Shown: piece by piece, positions 15,699-23,580 of the stretch
Numbering within the stretch: position 1 is the first letter of the stretch
Layout: every line of letters starts with the position of its first letter
Source of the DNA: an uncultured Eubacterium sp.
GTDB taxonomy: Bacteria; Bacillota; Clostridia; Peptostreptococcales; Anaerovoracaceae
Length of the DNA: 64,000 bases
Direction of reading: 5' to 3'
NCBI GenBank assembly: GCA_902495595.1
Contig: CABUXV010000002.1
Location: 48,927-112,926, forward strand
Notes under the pieces: generated by a model
Told to the model about the DNA's origin: nothing
Databases searched by the model: none
Seen by the model: only the letters and a program-made list of their open reading frames with translations
Position numbers and translations under genes: made by a program

Positions 15699-16886
15699 GT
15701 GTCTAATAATTATAACAGAATGGTTCAGATAGTATTGTTTTTCATAATAAGTACGTTGTTTTTTGTTTCAATTTCAACTTATTCATCGTACATTACACCT
15801 CTCGCTACTGATATTGGAATAACACCTACGGTAATAGGAGTTATACTGGGGGCTACTGGTATGGTTTCGATGTTTGTAAGATTCCCAATAGGAATACTGT
15901 CTCAGATGTTCAGCAAGAGAAAGCTCGTTATACAGCTTGGACTTTTGGTGACTGTAGTAGCCTTTTTCATAGCATTTCTCATACCTAGTGCAGTGACTTT
16001 GTTCATAGCAAAAGCGGTAGGCGGATTGACTGGAGCTACGTGGGTAATGTATACCGTGTTGTTCTCGACATATTTTACGGCTGCTGAAATACCTAAATCC
16101 ATAGGCGTAATCAACTTGGCTTCATCTATCGGTCCTATTATAGGCGCCAGCGTAGGTGGAATTGTTTCTGAAGTTTTGGGATACAAATATTCGCTGCTTG
16201 CGGCGGTAGTAGCGGCAGGAATCACAATAATATTGGTATTTTTCCTCAAGGAACCTAATGTGGGACCTGCGGCCACTCCGAAGGAAGCACTTGGCATGGC
16301 TAAGTTACAGCTCCTTGATAAAAATGTGTGGAGAATAGGAATAATAGATACTATAGCGATGATGGCAACATATGCGTACATGGATTATCTCACACCGGTA
16401 ATCATACAGGACCTAGGCGGCGGAGCTGCGGAAATAGCCGTAACTGCAAACTGTTTCCGTATTTTCTGTATAATATCATCACCGCTTACAGGTACGATAA
16501 TTTACAAAAAATTGGGAGTGACGCCTACTATTGTTATAGGTACGCTGGGGCTTGCGATTTCATGCATACTAATGCCGTTTTCACCTAATTTGATTATGGT
16601 ATATATCTTGCACTGTACTATAGGATTTTTCTTCACAATGGATTGTACCATGATGCTGGCGTTAATAATCATGGGAGTACCTCATAAATATCAGACTATT
16701 AGGATGGGATTTCTTCAAAGCATATATTCCATAGGACTTTCCATAGGACCTATGCTATCCGGTATACTGACTACTCACATGAGTACTAGAAACTGCGCAT
16801 TTATTATGGGAGGTGTTGTGCTTCTCTTAGCAATTTTCTGTAAATGGCTGGTTCCTAAAAACCTTGATAAAGTTGCCGAAGAGTAA
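15699..16886 (+). CDS. MFS transporter (first of tandem pair)
   Basis: A 395-aa major facilitator with twelve predicted helices. The loop between helices 2 and 3 reads RFPIGILSQMFSKRK, a variant of the MFS motif A, and the central cytoplasmic loop (about 188-205) is short. It starts behind AAATGGAG. The next MFS gene (16931) is clearly paralogous, for example RFPIGVFAEMFTRKK and a shared LLDKNVW segment after the central loop. Flanking SnoaL-like genes suggest a substrate-specific import or exchange system. No substrate motif is recognisable. Confidence 0.9.
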   Translation: MSNNYNRMVQIVLFFIISTLFFVSISTYSSYITPLATDIGITPTVIGVILGATGMVSMFVRFPIGILSQMFSKRKLVIQLGLLVTVVAFFIAFLIPSAVTLFIAKAVGGLTGATWVMYTVLFSTYFTAAEIPKSIGVINLASSIGPIIGASVGGIVSEVLGYKYSLLAAVVAAGITIILVFFLKEPNVGPAATPKEALGMAKLQLLDKNVWRIGIIDTIAMMATYAYMDYLTPVIIQDLGGGAAEIAVTANCFRIFCIISSPLTGTIIYKKLGVTPTIVIGTLGLAISCILMPFSPNLIMVYILHCTIGFFFTMDCTMMLALIIMGVPHKYQTIRMGFLQSIYSIGLSIGPMLSGILTTHMSTRNCAFIMGGVVLLLAIFCKWLVPKNLDKVAEE

Positions 16887-16930
16887 CAGTTAAATTAAAA
16901 TATATGCTTTTGGATAAGAAAGGGTGCGAT

Positions 16931-18127
16931 ATGAAAGAAAGTAGTGCCATAATTAAAAGGCGTGTGGATATAACACTATTCTTTGTTGTAAGCGTATTGT
17001 TTTACATAAGTATTTCCGCATTCGACCCATATATTACTCCTTATGCAAACGAGTTGAAAATTCCGGTATCATCGATAGGAATCATCCTCTCTGTAGCGGG
17101 ATTTTCTTCAATAATAGTGAGATTTCCTATTGGCGTTTTTGCCGAGATGTTTACAAGAAAAAAGATAATGGTGCAGCTTGGTCTGATGATGACGTTTGCA
17201 GTGTGGCTTGTGGTGTTTTTGTTTCCGTCTGTTGGCAGTTTGTTTATGGGAAAGTTCGCTGATGGTGTTACGGGAGGCACATGGGTGCTGTACACTGTAC
17301 TTTTTTCTACATATTTCAGAAATGATGATATCCCGAAGGCAATAGGGATAATACAGCTGGCATCTACAATAGGTCCATTTATTGGTATGAATATAGGAGG
17401 AATGGTATCGGAGTTATTTGGATATGAATATTCGTTTATAGTGGCGGTTATTGCTGCTGGACTCGGAATTGTCATATTGTTTTTTATTGATGAACCCGAT
17501 ATGGCTCCAGCTGTGAATATGCAGAAGGCATGGTCTTTCGGAAAGCAGCAGCTTTTGGATAAAAATGTTTGGATATTCGGACTTTTTGCAAGTATAGCTA
17601 TGATGACTACATATGCAGGACGTGATTTACTGACTCCTCTGATGGCGGAAAATCTCGGCGGCGGCGCTATTGCTTTGACAATATTGCCCAATTTATTTAT
17701 GATATTCAACAGTATAGCATCTATTTTATCCGGAGCGCTTTTCCCAAAATATTTTGGATTAACCAAGACTATCGCTATAGGAGCAATAGGGGCGGGCATT
17801 GTAGCTGTGACGATGCCGTTTTCACCTAACCTGATAACTCTTTATGTGTTGCAGTCTTTCGGAGGATTTTTTTTCGGCATGAATGTGACTATACTGCTTG
17901 CTCTTGTTCTTATGAAAGTAAGCAATGAAGTGCAGACTTCAAGAATGGGATTGTATCAGAGCATATATTCTATAGGGCTTGCCATAGGACCTATGATAGC
18001 GGGATTCATACTTGAAGAGACTAGTCTTAAGATAACGTATTTCATTATGGGAACTGCTGTGATAATCGTAGGCTGTTTCGCAAATAAACTGCTTCCGTCA
18101 AATATGCTGAATGAAAAACAGGTGTAA
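16931..18127 (+). CDS. MFS transporter (second of tandem pair)
   Basis: A 398-aa major facilitator, paralogous to the preceding gene along its length; both contain MPFSPNL in helix 9-10 and QSIYSIGL near helix 11. ATG 16931 was chosen over 16904 because AAAGGG lies six bases upstream. The sequences have diverged enough that the two may carry different substrates or work as an import/export pair. It is followed 80 nt later by the second copy of the first SnoaL-like gene. Confidence 0.9.
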   Translation: MKESSAIIKRRVDITLFFVVSVLFYISISAFDPYITPYANELKIPVSSIGIILSVAGFSSIIVRFPIGVFAEMFTRKKIMVQLGLMMTFAVWLVVFLFPSVGSLFMGKFADGVTGGTWVLYTVLFSTYFRNDDIPKAIGIIQLASTIGPFIGMNIGGMVSELFGYEYSFIVAVIAAGLGIVILFFIDEPDMAPAVNMQKAWSFGKQQLLDKNVWIFGLFASIAMMTTYAGRDLLTPLMAENLGGGAIALTILPNLFMIFNSIASILSGALFPKYFGLTKTIAIGAIGAGIVAVTMPFSPNLITLYVLQSFGGFFFGMNVTILLALVLMKVSNEVQTSRMGLYQSIYSIGLAIGPMIAGFILEETSLKITYFIMGTAVIIVGCFANKLLPSNMLNEKQV

Positions 18128-18207
18128 AATGTATTCAATAAGTAGAGTGGACAGTTCATCGAAACAAGTGCAAAACAGAAAAAAATATATAACCAGAGGA
18201 GGATGAT

Positions 18208-18762
18208 ATGCTGAATTTAAAAAGGTCAGAGCAATTGCCGACCAGTGAACCTAATCAGACGGAAAAACGCAGAAGCCTTGAAGACTTTGTAAGAAATTGT
18301 GAACTCAATTTACCTGAAGAGGTGGCGGAACTTTTTATAGATTATACGAGATGGATATGGGAGTATAAATGCGTAGGTGCCGTAAGCAAATTTTACTGTG
18401 ATCAGACAATATTTCACGGCGAAAACGGTACAACGCTTGTTGGATTTGAACCGACTATAGCTTCGACTATAGGTGCAGTATGCGCTTATCCTGACCAAAT
18501 AAACGAATTTGTTGATATTATAGTAGAAGGCAATGAAGAAGATGGATACCATTTCGGACAGTCATCCACAATGGGTCTTGTAAATTCCGGATGGAGCAAG
18601 GATGGTCCGCCTACAGGTAAGTGGTTAGGGGTTGGAGATGTACCGCTGTATTCTATCTGCGAACTTACAGTAAGAAAAATAGACGGACGTTGGAGAGTCG
18701 CAGAAGAGTGGGTAGTTGAAGGTACTGAAGTAAAAAGAATGACTCAAAATTTAGATATATAA
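18208..18762 (+). CDS. SnoaL/NTF2-like protein, paralogue of the island's first gene
   Basis: A 184-aa protein starting behind AGAGGAGG. It aligns with residues 1-185 of the protein at 14372, including TEKRR.LEDFVRNC, YTRWIWEYKC, IVEGNEEDGY.FGQSS, TGKWLGVGDVPLYSICEL and DGRWRV.EEWVVEGTEVKRM, but ends before the acidic/alanine tail. The most variable stretch is residues 50-75, likely at the pocket mouth, which hints at different ligands. It closes the five-gene island. Confidence 0.72.
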   Translation: MLNLKRSEQLPTSEPNQTEKRRSLEDFVRNCELNLPEEVAELFIDYTRWIWEYKCVGAVSKFYCDQTIFHGENGTTLVGFEPTIASTIGAVCAYPDQINEFVDIIVEGNEEDGYHFGQSSTMGLVNSGWSKDGPPTGKWLGVGDVPLYSICELTVRKIDGRWRVAEEWVVEGTEVKRMTQNLDI

Positions 18763-18888
18763 TAATATTAAGTGCTGATTTATTTTTATGTATATGGAAA
18801 ATATTAAAAGTTTCTTACTGTTTCCTGTCTTTTGCAAATTGTAATTAAGCAACAAAAAGAGTTGTGAGCAAATAGTAACATAAAAGGC

Positions 18889-18917
18889 TTGCATTTGTCG
18901 AGGGTGTAATATATAAT
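18889..18917 (+). promoter_or_regulatory. rplS promoter
   Basis: TTGCAT and a perfect TATAAT lie 17 nt apart, about 97 nt upstream of rplS. No terminator was found between the SnoaL-like gene and this promoter. Confidence 0.7.
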
Positions 18918-18940
18918 ATAAAGGCTTGATTACGGGCGGT

Positions 18941-18994
18941 CCTCTGGATTCATGAAAACAAGAAAACGGAACATGACCATGAACGTCTTGGAGG
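18941..18994 (+). ncRNA. Candidate rplS leader hairpin
   Basis: In the 5' region of rplS the outer arms CCTC and GAGG and inner arms TTCATG (18949-18954) and CATGAA (18978-18983) can form a nested stem just before the Shine-Dalgarno. L19 leaders that bind the ribosomal protein exist in Firmicutes. Membership of that family is not shown here. Confidence 0.4.
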
Positions 18995-19013
18995 GAAGGA
19001 GGAATAAAAACCA

Positions 19014-19361
19014 ATGGATGTATTAAGCTCAGTTGTACAGGATTATATTAAAACTGATGTCCCTGCTTTTAACGTTGGAGATACTGTAAAGGTACACGTT
19101 AAAATTAAGGAAGGAAACAGAGAAAGAATTCAAATATTTGAAGGCTTTGTTTTAAAGAAGCAGAATGGCGGAATCGGAGAAACTTTTACAGTTAGAAGAA
19201 TAGCTTCCGGAGTAGGAGTTGAAAAAACGTTCCCTGTTCATTCACCATTAGTGGAAAAGATTGAGGTTGTAAGACGCGGCAAGGTTAGAAGAGCAAGACT
19301 TCACTACATGCGTCAGAGAACAGGTAAGTCAGCCAAGATTAAGACTAGAGAAGAAAAATAA
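19014..19361 (+). CDS. rplS: 50S ribosomal protein L19
   Basis: The 115-residue length and sequence (FNVGDTVKVHVKIKEGNRER, FEGFVLKKQNGG, TFPVHSPLVEKIEVVRRG, KVRRARLHYMR) are those of L19, which sits at the interface of the ribosomal subunits. Here it has its own promoter and terminator rather than following rpsP-rimM-trmD. The start follows AAGGAGG with a rather long spacer, and the leader can fold into a hairpin that may mediate autogenous control. Confidence 0.98.
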   Translation: MDVLSSVVQDYIKTDVPAFNVGDTVKVHVKIKEGNRERIQIFEGFVLKKQNGGIGETFTVRRIASGVGVEKTFPVHSPLVEKIEVVRRGKVRRARLHYMRQRTGKSAKIKTREEK

Positions 19362-19365
19362 CTTT

Positions 19366-19393
19366 AAAAGGAACCCGAGAGGTTCCTTTTTTT
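19366..19393 (+). terminator. rplS terminator
   Basis: The arms AAAAGGAACC and GGTTCCTTTT enclose the loop CGAGA, followed by TTT. Confidence 0.92.
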
Positions 19394-19524
19394 ATCATGC
19401 GGGAAATATCGCCGAAATATTTTCGCGGTTTCGCAAAACCTGCGGCTGAGAAAAATCGGCCGAAAGAACCTTGCTTTAATGTGGGAGTACACTTGGCGGT
19501 ATTAATATTTCGGAGGTAAACATT

Positions 19525-20367
19525 ATGGTGGAAAATATAAACTGGTATCCCGGACACATGAAAAAGACAAAAGAACTGATACAGGAAAACCTGAAACTTG
19601 TAGATGCTGTCATAGAAGTGATTGATGCAAGGATACCTGTATCCAGCAGAAATCCTATAATAGATACCCTGGTGAATAAAAAACCCAGAATAATAGTTTT
19701 GAATAAAAGTGATTTAGCAGATGAAAAAGCTGTGAAATCATGGGCTGATATTTTTAGGCAGCAAGGAAACAGAGTTATTTCCATGAACTGTATGAGCGGT
19801 TTGGGAGTAAAAGAGCTGTTTAAACTTTTAGGCAGCATGCAGAATGAAAAGAACAAGGATCAGATAAGACAAAAACCATATCGACTCATGATTGTAGGCG
19901 TTCCCAATGTGGGAAAATCGTCTCTCATAAACAGAATGACGGGAAAAAAGAGCGCTCAGACAGGTGACAGACCGGGGGTTACAAAAGGAAAACAGTGGCT
20001 GAAACTTCAGAACAATATGCAGCTTCTTGATACTCCGGGAATATTGTGGCCTAAATTTGAGGACCCTAAGGCAGGACTTAATTTAGCGTTTTGCGGCTCT
20101 ATAAAAGATGAGATATTGGATGTACCTACTTTGGGTATGGAGCTGATAGACGTTTTATCGGAAAGATATCCTGATTTTTTAAAGGAACGCTATAAACTTG
20201 AAAATATTGAAGAAACACCCCTTGAAAATATGGAAAATATGGCTGTAAAAAGAGGGTGCATATTGCCCGGGAAAAGAATAGACTACGAGAGAATCGGAAA
20301 GCTGGTCTTGGATGAATTCAGGAGCGGGAAAATCGGTAAAATAACATTGGAAATGCCGGAGAATTAA
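19525..20367 (+). CDS. rbgA: Ribosome biogenesis GTPase YlqF/RbgA
   Basis: A 280-aa circularly permuted GTPase needed for late assembly of the 50S subunit. The G motifs appear in permuted order: NKSD (G4, about residue 58), then GVPNVGKSS (G1, about 126), then DTPG (G3, about 172). The C-terminal RNA-binding domain follows. The N-terminal NWYPGHMKKT is typical. A TTCGGAGG site sets the start. rnhB begins four bases after its stop, the standard Firmicute pair. Confidence 0.97.
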   Translation: MVENINWYPGHMKKTKELIQENLKLVDAVIEVIDARIPVSSRNPIIDTLVNKKPRIIVLNKSDLADEKAVKSWADIFRQQGNRVISMNCMSGLGVKELFKLLGSMQNEKNKDQIRQKPYRLMIVGVPNVGKSSLINRMTGKKSAQTGDRPGVTKGKQWLKLQNNMQLLDTPGILWPKFEDPKAGLNLAFCGSIKDEILDVPTLGMELIDVLSERYPDFLKERYKLENIEETPLENMENMAVKRGCILPGKRIDYERIGKLVLDEFRSGKIGKITLEMPEN

Positions 20368-20371
20368 AGCG

Positions 20372-21028
20372 ATGACAAAAGAGGAACGTTTGGAAAAACA
20401 AAGAAAGCGTCTTGAAGAAATGAAGATAAAAGAGACGGAACTTCACCAAAAAGGATATGGACTGATTGCAGGAGTCGATGAAGTTGGAAGAGGCCCTCTT
20501 GCAGGACCAGTGGTTGCAGCAGCTGTGGTTTTGCCTGAGGATTTTGATGTGCTTGGCGTGGATGATTCAAAAAAACTGTCTGAAAAAAGGAGAGAAGAAC
20601 TTTTTTCACATATAAAAGAAAAAGCGTCAGCTATTGGAATAGGAATGGCAGACCATCAGGTTATAGATGATATTAATATACTGCAGGCTACTAAACTGGC
20701 CATGCGAAGAGCTGTAAATGACTTGAATTCAAAAATAGAAAAAGATGTGGACTATATCCTTTTTGACGCTATGAAAATTGATGAAATAGAGACTCCGCAG
20801 GAGGCTATAATAAAAGGGGATGCTAAAGTTTTGGCCATTGCCGCCGCATCTATAATAGCAAAGGTTATAAGAGACAGGATGATGATAGAGTATTCAAAAG
20901 AATATCCAGGTTATGCTTTTGAAAAAAACAAGGGCTACGGAACGAAAGCTCATTATGAAGGTCTGGATATTAACGGGATATGTCCAATACACCGAAAGAC
21001 TTTTTTGAAAAACTTTAAATCAAAATGA
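20372..21028 (+). CDS. rnhB: Ribonuclease HII
   Basis: A 218-aa enzyme that cleaves RNA in RNA/DNA hybrids and single ribonucleotides. GVDEVGRGPLAGPVVAAAV (about residues 31-49) holds the catalytic Asp-Glu pair; further acidic residues lie in DDSKKLSEKRRE and in VDYILFDAM. The HRKTFLKNF tail is typical. An N-terminal charged helix of about 30 residues precedes the core. It is co-transcribed with rbgA. Confidence 0.97.
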   Translation: MTKEERLEKQRKRLEEMKIKETELHQKGYGLIAGVDEVGRGPLAGPVVAAAVVLPEDFDVLGVDDSKKLSEKRREELFSHIKEKASAIGIGMADHQVIDDINILQATKLAMRRAVNDLNSKIEKDVDYILFDAMKIDEIETPQEAIIKGDAKVLAIAAASIIAKVIRDRMMIEYSKEYPGYAFEKNKGYGTKAHYEGLDINGICPIHRKTFLKNFKSK

Positions 21029-21057
21029 TTGCACATTTTTTTAGCCCATGTTAAAAT
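21029..21057 (+). promoter_or_regulatory. Promoter of the ZTP riboswitch-fhs operon
   Basis: TTGCAC and TAAAAT are 17 nt apart. The predicted start (about 21065) falls directly at the 5' edge of the aptamer. Confidence 0.65.
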
Positions 21058-21065
21058 AATTTTGT

Positions 21066-21140
21066 TATACGACTGACGGTATTGAAGTGGAATTAACCAC
21101 GTGGAGTATAATGTTTGAAGTGAGCCGACCGTCTGGGCCT
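21066..21140 (+). promoter_or_regulatory. ZTP (pfl) riboswitch aptamer
   Basis: The region carries the ZTP aptamer pattern: GACTGACGG, then GTGG-aattaa-CCAC (21087-21100), GGAGTATAA, and the conserved 3' block GCCGACCGTCTGGGC. A long-range P1 can form between GACGGT (21075-21080) and ACCGTC (21128-21133). It closely resembles the Fusobacterium aptamer as I recall it. ZTP and ZMP signal low 10-formyl-THF, and the downstream genes make exactly that cofactor. Confidence 0.92.
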
Positions 21141-21167
21141 TGGAGTCCGGACAGCCAGGCTCTTTTT
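21122..21167 (+). terminator. Riboswitch expression platform (intrinsic terminator)
   Basis: GAGCC pairs with GGCTC, and GTCTGG (21131-21136) with CCGGAC (21147-21152), followed by TTTTT. The 5' arm reuses the conserved 3' block of the aptamer, so ligand binding and termination are mutually exclusive: an ON switch. Confidence 0.85.
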
Positions 21168-21210
21168 GTATAATTATACTTTTAAAACCAGTTGAAAAGG
21201 AGAGAAAATT

Positions 21211-22887
21211 ATGGAAATCAAAAGCGATATTCAGATTGCTCAAGAAACGGAGATGTTAGATATCAGGCAAATAGCTGAATCAGCAGGACTTGATGAAAAG
21301 TATATAGAACTTTATGGGAATTATAAGGCTAAAGTAGATTACAATCTGCTTGATGAAAAAAAGTATGAACCGGATGGAAAAGTGATTTTAGTCACTGCAA
21401 TTTCGCCAACTCCTGCAGGTGAAGGTAAAACCACTACTACCGTAGGTCTTTCGGACGCATTGAAAATAATCGATAAAAAGGTTTTAGTTGCTCTGAGAGA
21501 ACCGTCTCTTGGACCTGTTTTCGGTGTAAAGGGCGGAGCTGCCGGAGGCGGATATGCTCAGGTAGTTCCAATGGAAGACATAAATCTTCATTTTACCGGA
21601 GATATGCATGCGATAGGAGCTGCCAACAATCTGCTCGCAGCCATGCTTGACAATCACATACAGCAGGGCAATGAGCTTGGAATAGATCCAAGAAAGATAA
21701 CCTGGAAGAGATGTGTTGATATGAATGACAGACAGCTTAGATTCATCACCGATGGTCTTGGGGGCAAAGCCAACGGAATGCCGAGAGAGGATGGATTCGA
21801 CATAACGGTGGCAAGTGAGATAATGGCTATATTGTGCCTTTCAAATGACATAGAAGATTTGAAAGAACGCGTTTCGAATATCATAGTAGGATACAGCTAT
21901 GACGATAAACCGGTGACTGCCGGGCAGCTAAATGCTCAGGGAGCTATGGCGGCGCTTTTAAAGGATGCGTTAAAACCTAATCTGGTTCAGACTCTTGAAA
22001 AGACTCCTGCTTTTATTCACGGAGGACCTTTTGCCAATATAGCTCATGGCTGCAATTCAGTTATGGCGACTAAAATGGCTATGAAGATGGCAGATTACGT
22101 TGTAACGGAGGCTGGATTTGGAGCTGACCTCGGAGCGGAAAAATTCCTCGATATAAAGTGCAGAATGGCAGGAATAAAGCCGTCGGCAGTAGTTATAGTA
22201 GCTACGGTCAGAGCTTTAAAGCATCACGGAGGAGTTGCAAAGGCAGATTTGGGAAAGGAGAACCTGGACGCTCTGGAAAAAGGTCTTCCAAACTTGCTTC
22301 AGCATGTGGAAAATATTACAAAAGTCTATGGACTTCCTGCAGTAGTTGCAATAAACAGATTCCCTACGGATACGGAAGCTGAGCTCAAGCTCGTTGAAGA
22401 CAAGTGCAGGGCGCTGGGCGTAAATGTTGCTTTAAGTGAAGTCTGGGGAAAAGGAGGAGAAGGCGGAGTAGCTTTGGCAAAAGAAGTGGTAAGGCTGTGT
22501 GAGGAACCGAATAATTTCAATTATTCCTACAGCCTTGATATGAGCATAGAAGAGAAGATAAGAGCTATAGCGCAGAAAGTTTATCATGCCGATGATATAA
22601 ATATTCTTCCGGCAGCGGCAAAACAGCTTAAACAGTTGGAGGACTTGGGGTTCGGCAATCTTCCTATATGCGTTGCAAAGACTCAGTACAGTTTTTCAGA
22701 TGACCAGAATCTCCTTGGAGCGCCAAAGGGATTTAATCTTACAGTAAGAAATCTTAAAGTATCTGCCGGAGCAGGGTTTATTGTAGCTCTTACAGGTGAT
22801 ATAATGACAATGCCGGGTCTGCCTAAGAAACCAGCAGCAGAAAATATCGATGTGGATAAGACAGGTAAGATTACAGGATTGTTCTAG
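21211..22887 (+). CDS. fhs: Formate-tetrahydrofolate ligase
   Basis: A 558-aa enzyme that makes 10-formyl-THF from formate, THF and ATP. The P-loop-like TPAGEGKTTTTVGLSDAL (about residues 62-80) and the signature from REPSLGP to GGYAQV (about 92-115) are present, and HGGPFANIAHGCNS and TGDIMTMPGLP further confirm it. AAAGGAG precedes the ATG. It is the first gene behind the ZTP riboswitch, with fchA and folD downstream, completing formate-to-methylene-THF conversion as in acetogenic or purine-fermenting clostridia. Confidence 0.98.
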   Translation: MEIKSDIQIAQETEMLDIRQIAESAGLDEKYIELYGNYKAKVDYNLLDEKKYEPDGKVILVTAISPTPAGEGKTTTTVGLSDALKIIDKKVLVALREPSLGPVFGVKGGAAGGGYAQVVPMEDINLHFTGDMHAIGAANNLLAAMLDNHIQQGNELGIDPRKITWKRCVDMNDRQLRFITDGLGGKANGMPREDGFDITVASEIMAILCLSNDIEDLKERVSNIIVGYSYDDKPVTAGQLNAQGAMAALLKDALKPNLVQTLEKTPAFIHGGPFANIAHGCNSVMATKMAMKMADYVVTEAGFGADLGAEKFLDIKCRMAGIKPSAVVIVATVRALKHHGGVAKADLGKENLDALEKGLPNLLQHVENITKVYGLPAVVAINRFPTDTEAELKLVEDKCRALGVNVALSEVWGKGGEGGVALAKEVVRLCEEPNNFNYSYSLDMSIEEKIRAIAQKVYHADDINILPAAAKQLKQLEDLGFGNLPICVAKTQYSFSDDQNLLGAPKGFNLTVRNLKVSAGAGFIVALTGDIMTMPGLPKKPAAENIDVDKTGKITGLF

Positions 22888-22941
22888 GTCTTTGACGGTT
22901 CAGGTATTTTGACCCGAGTATCGTAATTTGCAGGAGAAAAA

Positions 22942-23580
22942 ATGATATATACGGAAAAAACATGCAGAGAATTTACCCAAGCGACAGCAAGCAGACAGCC
23001 CGTGCCGGGAGGAGGCAGTGTATCGGCTCTGACAGGAGCTTTAGGAGCGGCTCTTGGCAATATGGTGGGGGCCTTGACCGTAGGAAAGAAAAAATATGCT
23101 GATGCAGAAGAATATTTAAATGCACTGATGAAGGAATCTGAAGAGCTTCAGGAAGAACTTTTGGACCTTGTTCAGAAGGATGTAGATATATTCAAGTCTT
23201 TATCAGAGCTTTATAAAATTAAGGCAGAAACTGAAGAAGAAAAGCTCAGGAAAGCAGAACGTATGGAAGACGTATTGGAAAAAGCATGTGATATTCCTAT
23301 AATGGTAATGAAAAAATGCGGCAGAGCCATAGAGCTTTCAAAAGGCTTTGCAGAAAAAGGAAGCTCGGCTGTCCTAAGCGATGCAGGGGCGAGCGCGGCA
23401 ATATGCAAAGCGGCTTTGCAGGCGGCAAGCCTTAATGTATATATCAATACGAATTCCATGAAAGACAGGATAAAAGCTGACCGGCTGAATACATTGTGCG
23501 GAGAGTATATGGAAAAGTATACTTTTCTTGCAGATGAAGTGTTCGGTTATGTAACGGATAAGCTGAGGGGAAAAATATGA
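22942..23580 (+). CDS. fchA: Methenyl-THF cyclohydrolase / cyclodeaminase family (FchA)
   Basis: A 212-aa, mainly helical protein. TASRQPVPGGGSVSALTGAL (about 13-32) is the FTCD cyclodeaminase/cyclohydrolase signature, and the small size with fhs and folD as neighbours fits the clostridial methenyl-THF cyclohydrolase rather than a histidine-degradation enzyme. It follows fhs by 54 nt, and its stop overlaps the folD start (ATGA). The adjacent FolD appears to lack its cyclohydrolase lysine, so FchA is probably the only cyclohydrolase here. Confidence 0.93.
   Translation: MIYTEKTCREFTQATASRQPVPGGGSVSALTGALGAALGNMVGALTVGKKKYADAEEYLNALMKESEELQEELLDLVQKDVDIFKSLSELYKIKAETEEEKLRKAERMEDVLEKACDIPIMVMKKCGRAIELSKGFAEKGSSAVLSDAGASAAICKAALQAASLNVYINTNSMKDRIKADRLNTLCGEYMEKYTFLADEVFGYVTDKLRGKI

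Noticed and set aside
17041..17799. 252-aa minus-strand frame
   Set aside because: It is the antisense shadow of the second MFS gene; hydrophobic codons produce long reverse frames, and there is no ribosome site or recognisable domain.
18128..18205. 23-codon frame between the second MFS gene and the last SnoaL-like gene
   Set aside because: It has no convincing ribosome site, a charged low-complexity product, and merely reads through the next gene's Shine-Dalgarno.
21029..21210. THF riboswitch upstream of fhs
   Set aside because: The conserved blocks (GTGG-N6-CCAC and GCCGACCGTCTGGGC) are those of the ZTP class, not the THF class.
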